A DNA stretch of 64,000 nt. Origin: Stenotrophomonas maltophilia D457. GTDB lineage: Bacteria > Pseudomonadota > Gammaproteobacteria > Xanthomonadales > Xanthomonadaceae. The position numbers and the translations under genes are program-made. The stretch is taken from positions 4,311,001-4,375,000 of the forward strand of contig NC_017671.1 of NCBI RefSeq assembly GCF_000284595.1. The letters are read 5' to 3'. The notes beneath the pieces were generated by a model. The model was not told the origin of the DNA. It worked only from the letters and a program-made list of their open reading frames with translations, and searched no databases. How positions within the stretch are numbered: the stretch's first letter is position 1; the number at the start of each line of letters is the position of its first letter. Below, piece after piece: positions 58,022-64,000 of the stretch.

Positions 58022-58342
58022 TCAGTTGGGCGAGACCAGCTTCAGGCCGATCACACCGGCTACGATCAGGCCCACGCAGGCCAGGCGGGCCGGCGACGCA
58101 CTGTCGTTGAACAGATAGATGCCCAGCACCGCCACGCCCATGGCGCCGATGCCGGTCCAGATCGCGTAGGCGGTGCCGACCGGGATGCTCTTCATCGCCT
58201 GGCTCATCAGGTACAGGCTGATCAGGGCGGACACCACCGTGGCAACGGTGGGCAGGGGTTTGCTGAAGCCTTCGGAGTACTTCATTCCGAGGGCGAAACC
58301 GATCTCGAACAGGCCGGCCAGCAGCAGATAGATCCAGGGCAT
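58022..58342 (-). CDS. sugE: SMR-family transporter SugE/Gdx (guanidinium exporter type)
   Basis: A 106-residue protein with four helices. MPWIYLLLAGLFEIGFALGM carries the essential Glu, followed by KYSEGF, PVGTAYAIWTGIGAMGVAVL and a C-terminal helix. The combination EIGFALGMKYSEGF is typical of the SugE/Gdx branch, which exports guanidinium and some quaternary ammonium compounds, rather than EmrE. AAGGAG lies 10 bases before the ATG. No guanidine riboswitch hairpins with ACGR loops are visible upstream. Confidence 0.93.
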   Translation of the reverse strand: MPWIYLLLAGLFEIGFALGMKYSEGFSKPLPTVATVVSALISLYLMSQAMKSIPVGTAYAIWTGIGAMGVAVLGIYLFNDSASPARLACVGLIVAGVIGLKLVSPN

Positions 58343-58370
58343 GGGTGGGGGCTCCTTACCTTTTTGGGAA

Positions 58371-58405
58371 AAACGAAACGGCCCGGTGTTTTCACACCGG
58401 GCCGT
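58371..58405 (-). terminator. terminator of speD
   Basis: A 12-bp stem ACGGCCCGGTGT/ACACCGGGCCGT is followed on the minus strand by TTTCGTTTTT. It separates speD from the downstream sugE. Confidence 0.9.
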
Positions 58406-58509
58406 GGGTCGGTACATCACCGTGGAACTGTAACGCGTGCGGGGCACTGGTTCCACGGGGCGGGTCGTCCCGCCTGGGCGGCGATGCCTGCGGGCATCGC
58501 ACATGGGGC

Positions 58510-59304
58510 TTACTCGGACAGGTTCCGGCCGTGGAACAGCTCTTCGATCTCGCGCTTGAGCAGCGCTTCGATCTTCATGCGTTCCTTGAACGACAGGTTC
58601 TTGGCCTTTTCCTCGAACAGGTACTGGTCCAGGTCGAAGTCCTTCAGGTGCATCTTCGTGTGGAAGATGTTTTCCTGGTAGACGTTGACGTCGAACATCT
58701 CGTAACGCGACTTGATGTTCTTGGCCAGGAAGTTCTGGATCGAGTTGATCTTGTGATCGATGTAATGCTTCTTGCCCTTCACATCGCGGGTGAAGCCACG
58801 GACACGGTAGTCCATGATCACGATGTCCGATTCCAGGCTCTCGATCAGGTAGTTCAGGGCCTTCAGCGGCGAAATGACGCCACAGGTCGCCACGTCGATG
58901 TCCGCGCGGAACGTCGCAATGCCTTCCTGCGGATGGGTTTCCGGGTAGGTATGGACAGTGATGTGGCTCTTGTCCATGTGCGCGACCACGGCGTCGGGAA
59001 TCAGCTCCTTGCCGGCCTGCTTCTTGTCGATCACCGGCTCTTCGGAGATCAGGATGGTCACCGAGGCACCCTGCGGGTCGTAGTCCTGGCGGGCCACGTT
59101 CAGGATGTTGGCGCCGATGATCTCGGCGACATCGGTCAAGATTTGAGTCAGCCTGTCGGCGTTGTACTCTTCATCGATGTATTCAATGTAACGCTGACGC
59201 TCCTCTTCGGTGCGCGCGTAACACACGTCATAGATGTTGAAGCTCAGCGCCTTGGTGAGGTTGTTGAAACCCTGCAGCCTCAGGCGAGGCAACGGCTTGA
59301 CCAC
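58510..59304 (-). CDS. speD: S-adenosylmethionine decarboxylase proenzyme
   Basis: SpeD, 264 residues, exactly the length of the E. coli-type enzyme. It supplies decarboxylated SAM for spermidine synthesis. The self-cleavage site is S113 in MDKSHITVHTYPETHP, where the pyruvoyl cofactor forms. LSFNIYDVCYARTEEERQRY and YQENIFHTKMHLKDFDLDQY are conserved. The start is GTG 59302-59304 with AGGAA upstream. Confidence 0.96.
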   Translation of the reverse strand: MVKPLPRLRLQGFNNLTKALSFNIYDVCYARTEEERQRYIEYIDEEYNADRLTQILTDVAEIIGANILNVARQDYDPQGASVTILISEEPVIDKKQAGKELIPDAVVAHMDKSHITVHTYPETHPQEGIATFRADIDVATCGVISPLKALNYLIESLESDIVIMDYRVRGFTRDVKGKKHYIDHKINSIQNFLAKNIKSRYEMFDVNVYQENIFHTKMHLKDFDLDQYLFEEKAKNLSFKERMKIEALLKREIEELFHGRNLSE

Positions 59305-59477
59305 GGCGGTCGATTCCTGTGTAAGAAGGGAAAGGGGGAATTATGGGGCAAACTGCCCCCGGGGGGAACGTGAAGACGCAAGAGTTCTGGCACACTGTTT
59401 GCCCTTAACAATTGCGCTGGTTAAGCTCCGCTATCGACCCCGTGAATCCGTTCATGCGCAGAGGGAGCGCCCCTATC

Positions 59478-60143
59478 GTGTCAACCGTGCGCCTAGCTAG
59501 CAGTCCACTGGCCCTGGATATCGCCACAATCGATCGTTTCCTGGCGCACAGCCACAGGCGGCGATATCCCACCCGTACCGACGTCTTCCGACCCGGTGAC
59601 CCGGCGGGAACCCTGTATTACGTCATCAGCGGCTCGGTTTCGATCATGGCCGAGGAAGATGACGATCGCGAGCTTGTGCTGGGCTACTTCGGTGCCGGCG
59701 AGTTCGTCGGCGAGATGGGCCTGTTCGTCGAATCGGACCGCCGCGAGGTGATCCTGCGGACCCGTACCGCCTGCGAGCTGGCTGAAATCAGCTACGAGCG
59801 CCTGCATCAGCTGTTCCTCGGCCCGCTGTCGGCCGACGCCCCGCGCCTGCTGTACGCGCTGGGCCAGCAGATCTCCAAGCGCCTGCTCGACACCAGCCGC
59901 AAGGCCAGCCGCCTGGCATTCCTGGACGTTACCGACCGGATCGTGCGCACCCTGCACGACCTGGCGCAGGAACCGGGGGCGATGAGCCATCCGCAGGGCA
60001 GCCAGCTGCGCGTCTCCCGCCAGGAGCTGGCACGCCTGGTCGGCTGCTCGCGGGAAATGGCCGGCCGCGTGCTGAAGAAGCTGCAGACCGACGGCCTGCT
60101 GCATGCCCGTGGCAAGACCGTGGTGCTGTACGGCACCCGTTGA
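59478..60143 (+). CDS. clp: Crp/Fnr-family global regulator Clp
   Basis: About 221 residues, very close to Clp of Xanthomonas, which senses cyclic di-GMP and controls virulence and extracellular enzymes. The cyclic-nucleotide-binding domain (FLAHSHRRRYPTRTDVFRPGD, GEFVGEMGLFVES) is followed by a C-terminal winged helix with VSRQELARLVGCSREMAGRV as recognition region. Start GTG 59478-59480 has AGGGAG upstream and gives the expected N-terminal length; ATG 59454 and further upstream sites are open alternatives. It is divergent from speD. Confidence 0.93.
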   Translation: MSTVRLASSPLALDIATIDRFLAHSHRRRYPTRTDVFRPGDPAGTLYYVISGSVSIMAEEDDDRELVLGYFGAGEFVGEMGLFVESDRREVILRTRTACELAEISYERLHQLFLGPLSADAPRLLYALGQQISKRLLDTSRKASRLAFLDVTDRIVRTLHDLAQEPGAMSHPQGSQLRVSRQELARLVGCSREMAGRVLKKLQTDGLLHARGKTVVLYGTR

Positions 60144-60157
60144 CCGTTGAGCACCCG

Positions 60158-60181
60158 GTGGGTGCGGACCTTGGTCCGCAC
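60158..60181. repeat. GTGG-ended palindrome after clp
   Basis: GTGGGTGCGGACC-TT-GGTCCGCAC, a SMAG-like palindrome with a GTGG end, 14 bp after the clp stop. Confidence 0.75.
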
Positions 60182-60205
60182 TCCTTCGCGCGCTAGGCTC
60201 GGGGC

Positions 60206-60967
60206 ATGGAACTGAGCAGCGAATTCTGGTGGTTCATCCTCATCGGCCTGGGCGCACAGCTGGTCGACGGCGCGCTGGGCATGGCGTTCGGCCTGGTGTC
60301 TTCGTCGGTGATGCTGAGCATGGGCCTGCCCCCGGCGCAGGTCAGCGCCAGCATCCACACCGCTGAAGTGTTCACCACTGGCGCCTCGGGTGTGTCGCAC
60401 CTCGCAGCCGGAAATGTCGAGAAGCGCCTGTTCCTGCGCCTGGCCCTGCCTGGCGCGGTGGGCGGTGCCGTGGGCGCGTACGTGCTCACGCAGATCCCGG
60501 GCGAGATCATCCGGCCACTGATCTACCTGTACCTGCTGGTGCTGGCGATCATCATCCTGGCCCGCGCGGCCGGACGCTGGATGCCCAAGGGCGAGATCCG
60601 CCGGGTACCGGTGCTGGGCTTCTTCGCGGGCCTGCTCGACGCCAGCGGTGGCGGCGGCTGGGGGCCGATCGCCACGTCCACCCTGCTCGCCCGGGGTGGC
60701 CAGGCGCGCACCACGATCGGCACGGTCAATGCGGCGGAGTTCGTGGTCACGCTGACGGTGTCGGCGACCTTCCTGCTGTCGATGGGGGTGCAGCACCTGC
60801 AGATCGTCGCCGGCCTGCTGATCGGCGGCATGATGGCCGCGCCGGTAGCGGCCATCCTGGTCAAGCGGGTGAAGGAGCGCTGGGTGCTGGTGGCCGTCGG
60901 CGTGCTGGTGCTGGGGATCAGCCTGTTCCAGATTGGCCACGCGGTGTACGGGCACCTGTACCGCTGA
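60206..60967 (+). CDS. TSUP (TauE/SafE) family permease
   Basis: A 253-residue membrane protein with about eight helices of the TauE/SafE fold: LGAQLVDGALGMAFGLVSSS near the N-terminus and GFFAGLLDASGGGGWGPIAT at the midpoint repeat. Such permeases export sulfite, sulfoacetate or related organic anions. No sulfur genes are adjacent, so the substrate is open. ATG 60206 follows GGGGC. Confidence 0.9.
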   Translation: MELSSEFWWFILIGLGAQLVDGALGMAFGLVSSSVMLSMGLPPAQVSASIHTAEVFTTGASGVSHLAAGNVEKRLFLRLALPGAVGGAVGAYVLTQIPGEIIRPLIYLYLLVLAIIILARAAGRWMPKGEIRRVPVLGFFAGLLDASGGGGWGPIATSTLLARGGQARTTIGTVNAAEFVVTLTVSATFLLSMGVQHLQIVAGLLIGGMMAAPVAAILVKRVKERWVLVAVGVLVLGISLFQIGHAVYGHLYR

Positions 60968-60972
60968 GCGTT

Positions 60973-61057
60973 TGCCGGCCAGCGGCCGGCACTACCGGGA
61001 CAGAGAAGCGCCGGCACAACCGCGACGGAGAGGGGTAGTGCCGGCCGCTGGCCGGCA
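60973..61057. repeat. SMAG repeat dimer
   Basis: Copies at 60973-60995 (minus) and 61035-61057 (plus), both TGCCGGCCGCTGGCCGGC type with GTAG ends, facing inward, between the convergent permease and HAD genes. Confidence 0.9.
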
Positions 61058-61079
61058 GATCCATCACCGTGCGGCGGGA

Positions 61080-61796
61080 TCAGGCCTTGTCGCCGCCCCG
61101 GTCCACGCAACCCCAGTTGAGGATGCGGGTGCCCGCCGGCAGCACGCGGCGGAAGAACGCCACCCGGCCCGGCTTCGGGTTCACCACTACCGGCGCCTTG
61201 GCTGCCAGCAGCAGCGGCAGGTCGGCGGTGCTGTCGGAATAGGCGATATCGATGTCGCCGTAGCCGCGCTCGCGCAGCATGCGCATCTTCTCTTCGTTGT
61301 GGCAGTGGCGGGTCGGGCCGACGCCGCCCAGCCGTGGGCCGACCTCGGTGCCGATCACCGGTACGTCCTGGTGGGCCACGAAAGCCAGGATCGCGCGCGC
61401 CAGCTCCGGCGGCGCACCTGTGGCAACCACCACTCGGTCACCCTTGGCGCGGTGCGCGGCGAACACCTCCAGCGCCTGCGGCAGCAGCTTGGCGCGCATC
61501 TGCGCCTGGTTGCGCAGCACATAGGCGTCGATCACCTTGTTGAAGTCACGCGCACGGTGCAGGCCGAAGCTGCCGATCCACACATAGACCGAGATGCCCG
61601 CGCGACGGGTCGGCAGCATCGCCACCATCGGCCCGGCGATCGGCGTGACCAGCAGCGCCGCCAGCATGCGCAGCGGGTTGCGCTTGATCAGCGAGGCGAA
61701 CAGGTGGGTGCCCGAATCGCCGTCGTACAGGGTGTGGTCGAAGTCGAAGACCACCAGCGGCGCATCCTCGCGCGGCGTTGGATAGTGCGTTGTCAT
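61080..61796 (-). CDS. HAD-IB family phosphatase
   Basis: A 238-residue HAD enzyme. Motif I VVFDFDHTLYDGDSG, motif II VVVATGAPPELA and the motif III/IV region AYSDSTADLPLL are intact. A hydrophobic stretch (about 42-75) suggests membrane association. The layout resembles phosphatidylglycerophosphatase C (PgpC). Its ATG overlaps the trpC stop as ATGA, so it is translationally coupled to the tryptophan operon. This may be convenience rather than pathway membership. Confidence 0.85.
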   Translation of the reverse strand: MTTHYPTPREDAPLVVFDFDHTLYDGDSGTHLFASLIKRNPLRMLAALLVTPIAGPMVAMLPTRRAGISVYVWIGSFGLHRARDFNKVIDAYVLRNQAQMRAKLLPQALEVFAAHRAKGDRVVVATGAPPELARAILAFVAHQDVPVIGTEVGPRLGGVGPTRHCHNEEKMRMLRERGYGDIDIAYSDSTADLPLLLAAKAPVVVNPKPGRVAFFRRVLPAGTRILNWGCVDRGGDKA

Positions 61797-62587
61797 GCCG
61801 CGAAGAATAGCTGACGCAGGCCCTCGCCCGGCTCTTCCACGCGCATGAAGGCTTCGCCGACGAGGAAGGCATGGATGCCGGCGTCACGCATCAGCGCCAC
61901 GTCCTGCGGGCCAAGGATGCCGCTCTCGGTGACCAGCAGGCGGTCACGCGGCACCGCGTTCTGCATCTCCAGCGTGGTCTGCAGCGACACTTCGAACGTG
62001 CGCAGGTTGCGGTTGTTGATGCCGATCATCGGCGCCGGCACCTGCAGCGCACGCTCCAGCTCGTCGATGTCGTGCACTTCCACCAGCACGTCCATGCCCA
62101 GCGACAGCGCCAGTTCGGACAGCGTGGCCAGCTGGGTGTCGTCCAGCGCGGCGACGATCAGCAGGATGCAGTCGGCGCCCAGCACGCGTGCCTCGTACAC
62201 CTGGTAGGCGTCGATGACGAAGTCCTTGCGCAGCACCGGCAGCGTGCACGCCTCGCGCGCCTGCTGCAGGTAGGCGTCGGCGCCCTGGAAGAAGTCCACG
62301 TCGGTCAGCACCGACAGGCAGCTGGCGCCGCCGAACTCGTAGCTGACGGCGATGTCGGCCGGGCGGAAGTCCGGGCGGATGACGCCCTTGGACGGGCTGG
62401 CCTTCTTCACCTCGGCGATCACCGCTGGATCGCCGTTGGCCACCGCCGCCTGCAAGGCGCGCACAAAGCCACGTACCGGCGGGGCGCCGGCCACGGCGGC
62501 CTGCAGCGCCTCGAGCGGGCGCTGGGCGCGGCGCTGGGCCACTTCTTCGGCCTTGCGGGCCAGGATCGTCTGCAGGATGTCGCTCAT
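61793..62587 (-). CDS. trpC: indole-3-glycerol phosphate synthase
   Basis: TrpC, 264 residues, a TIM barrel that closes the indole ring in tryptophan synthesis. ILARKAEEVAQRR, the catalytic Lys in VIAEVKKASPSKGVIRPDF, LPVLRKDFVID, INNRNLRTFEV and VTESGI are diagnostic. Start ATG 62585-62587 (MSDILQTIL) was chosen over an upstream frame without family similarity. It follows trpD by 74 bp. Confidence 0.96.
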   Translation of the reverse strand: MSDILQTILARKAEEVAQRRAQRPLEALQAAVAGAPPVRGFVRALQAAVANGDPAVIAEVKKASPSKGVIRPDFRPADIAVSYEFGGASCLSVLTDVDFFQGADAYLQQAREACTLPVLRKDFVIDAYQVYEARVLGADCILLIVAALDDTQLATLSELALSLGMDVLVEVHDIDELERALQVPAPMIGINNRNLRTFEVSLQTTLEMQNAVPRDRLLVTESGILGPQDVALMRDAGIHAFLVGEAFMRVEEPGEGLRQLFFAA

Positions 62588-62661
62588 CGTCTTCGGTTCG
62601 GTGCGGGGGCGGTGAGGACGGCCATTATCGGCCATCGACGGGGTCAGGCTGAACCGCGCGC

Positions 62662-63693
62662 TCAGGCAACCAGCGCGCGGGTGGTCTCAACATACTGCTG
62701 CAGGCGCTGGCGGGCACTGCCGCTGGCGATGGCGGCACGGGCGCGGGCCAGGCCGTCGCCGATGTCGCTGGCCACGCCGGCAACGTACAGCGCGGCGCCG
62801 GCATTCAACGCAACGATGTCCAGCGCCGGGCCGGGCTCATTGTCCAGTACCGCGCGCAGCATCTGGATGGACTGCTCCGGGCTGTCCACGCGCAGGTTGC
62901 GGCTGGCCGACATGGCGATGCCGAAGTCCTCCGGGTGGATCTCGAACTCGCGCACCTTGCCGTCGCGCAGTTCGCCCACCAGCGTGCCGGCACCCAGCGA
63001 GATCTCGTCCATGTTGTCGCGGCCCCAGACCACCATGGCGCGCTCGGTGCCCAGCTCGCGCAGCACGCGGGCCTGGATGCCCACCAGATCGGGATGGAAC
63101 ACGCCCATCAGCACCGACGGCGCGCTGGCCGGATTGGTCAGCGGGCCGAGGATGTTGAAGATGGTGCGCACGCCCATCTCGCGGCGTACCGGCGCAACGA
63201 CCTTCATCGACGGATGGTGGATCGGCGCGAACATGAAACCGATGCCGGTCTGCTCGATGGCGGCGGCCACCTGATCCGGCTGCAGTTCGATCACCGCGCC
63301 CAGCGCTTCCAGCGCGTCGGCACTGCCGGACTTGGAAGACACGCTGCGGTTGCCATGCTTGGCCACGCGCGCGCCGGCGGCGGCCGCGACGAACATCGCG
63401 CAGGTGGAGATGTTGAAGGTGTGCGAGCCATCGCCACCGGTACCGACGATATCAACCAGGTTGGAGGTATCGGCCACCGGCACTGGCCGGGCGAATTCAC
63501 GCATCACGGTGGCCGCCGCGGCGATCTCGTCCACGGTCTCCTTCTTCACGCGCAGCCCGGTCAGGATCGCCGCGGTCATCATCGGCGAGACGTCGCCGCG
63601 CATGATCTGCCGCATCAGGTCGACCATTTCGTCGAAGAAGATTTCGCGGTGTTCGATGGTGCGATGCAGGGCTTCCTGGGGGGAGAAGCTCAT
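62662..63693 (-). CDS. trpD: anthranilate phosphoribosyltransferase
   Basis: TrpD, 343 residues, joins anthranilate to PRPP. Conserved VDIVGTGGDGSHTFNIST, AKHGNRSVSSKSGSADALE, FMFAPIHHPSMK and FNILGPLTNPA are present. The stop lies 74 bp before trpC. It follows trpG by 16 bp. Confidence 0.97.
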   Translation of the reverse strand: MSFSPQEALHRTIEHREIFFDEMVDLMRQIMRGDVSPMMTAAILTGLRVKKETVDEIAAAATVMREFARPVPVADTSNLVDIVGTGGDGSHTFNISTCAMFVAAAAGARVAKHGNRSVSSKSGSADALEALGAVIELQPDQVAAAIEQTGIGFMFAPIHHPSMKVVAPVRREMGVRTIFNILGPLTNPASAPSVLMGVFHPDLVGIQARVLRELGTERAMVVWGRDNMDEISLGAGTLVGELRDGKVREFEIHPEDFGIAMSASRNLRVDSPEQSIQMLRAVLDNEPGPALDIVALNAGAALYVAGVASDIGDGLARARAAIASGSARQRLQQYVETTRALVA

Positions 63694-63709
63694 GGGAATG
63701 CTCCTTGGA

Positions 63710-64000
63710 TCAGGCCGCCGGCCGCTGCAGGAAATTGCGCAGCAGGGCGTGGCCGTGTTCGGTGAGGATGGATTCGGGATGGAACTGCACGCCCTCCACC
63801 GGGAACTGGCGGTGGCGCAGGCCCATGATCTCTTCGATCGAGCCGTCGTCGTTCTCGGTCCAGGCAGTCACTTCCAGGCAGTCCGGCAGACTGTTCTTGT
63901 CCACCACCAGCGAGTGGTAGCGGGTGGCCTGGTAGCGGTCCGGCAGGCCGGCGAACACGCCCTTGCCTTCATGGCGGATCGGCGAGGTCTTGCCGTGCAT
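63710..64000 (-). CDS. trpG: anthranilate synthase glutaminase subunit (partial, 5' end cut)
   Basis: The C-terminal 96 residues of a class I glutamine amidotransferase: HGKTSPIRHEGKGVFAGLPD, RYHSLVV and the catalytic His-Glu in VQFHPESILTEHG. Upstream position in trpG-trpD-trpC supports the anthranilate synthase assignment; by sequence alone PabA is also possible. The N-terminal half with the catalytic Cys lies outside the window. Confidence 0.93.
   Translation of the reverse strand: MHGKTSPIRHEGKGVFAGLPDRYQATRYHSLVVDKNSLPDCLEVTAWTENDDGSIEEIMGLRHRQFPVEGVQFHPESILTEHGHALLRNFLQRPAA

Noticed and set aside
58343..58440. Possible guanidine riboswitch before sugE
   Set aside because: The only strong hairpin is a terminator for speD; the paired ACGR-loop hairpins of the guanidine-II riboswitch are absent.

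Overview
The window reads as one continuous piece of a Stenotrophomonas chromosome, very probably the S. maltophilia complex. Coding is dense and GC-rich. The gene neighbourhoods are those of Xanthomonadaceae: a Clp-type Crp/Fnr regulator, rhlB-trxA-rho, ftsEX followed by a receiver protein and ung, and monomeric isocitrate dehydrogenase. An MFP-RND-RND efflux operon matches smeIJK. Intergenic space is littered with short palindromes carrying a terminal GTAG, which are the SMAG repeats known from S. maltophilia. No prophage, integrase, CRISPR array, insertion sequence or rRNA operon is visible.

Layout. 1-2222 (minus): a cut hydrolase-methyltransferase fusion and a CDP-alcohol phosphotransferase. 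2431-5359 (plus): purH-purD. 5438-6143 (minus): a RelE/HigB-type toxin with an HTH antitoxin. 6313-10664 (minus): rpoH, then ftsE-ftsX-receiver-ung. 10829-15315: rhlB facing away from trxA and rho. 15524-18028: a diguanylate cyclase and a TonB-domain protein. 18109-23144: aceK, a KilA-N protein, and a small-GTPase/Roadblock signalling operon. 23461-28555 (minus): icd, a small exported protein, a lipoprotein, a LysM protein, queF. 29079-30398: exported M20 amidohydrolase. 30585-38291: smeIJK. 38462-44856 (plus): yccS, an SDR, an MFS-acyltransferase fusion, two dispanin-like proteins, a DUF2752 protein. 45379-49096 (minus): ampE, nudC, erpA, bactofilin and a coiled-coil membrane protein. 49276-54069 (plus): a DUF4126 protein and a two-component pair (degenerate GGDEF-EAL response regulator plus hybrid kinase). 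54071-55622 (minus): bfr, bfd, rppH. 55744-55950: tRNA-Met and tRNA-Gln. 56273-60967: rplM-rpsI, coq7, sugE, speD, clp, a TSUP permease. 61080-64000 (minus): trpG-trpD-trpC with a HAD phosphatase.

Themes. Housekeeping functions dominate (purine, tryptophan, polyamine, ubiquinone, queuosine and Fe-S/iron metabolism; transcription termination; heat-shock sigma factor; cell division). Around them sit accessory signalling and envelope functions: cyclic-di-GMP-type proteins, a Ras-like GTPase module, and RND efflux.

The least explained objects are two roughly 0.5 kb composite palindromic elements at 28601-29070 and 44866-45371. Each has two oppositely oriented units of about 100 bp. Arm sequences differ between units while pairing is kept, the core is conserved, and each composite ends 7 to 8 bases from the stop codon of an unrelated gene. 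Other notable points are apparent single-base frameshifts in both rho and rhlB, a SMAG dimer read as protein inside the hybrid kinase, a KilA-N protein whose C-terminal half resembles my recollection of BstA-type phage-defence proteins, and a sigma-E-like promoter with a perfect 9-bp palindrome in front of rpoH.
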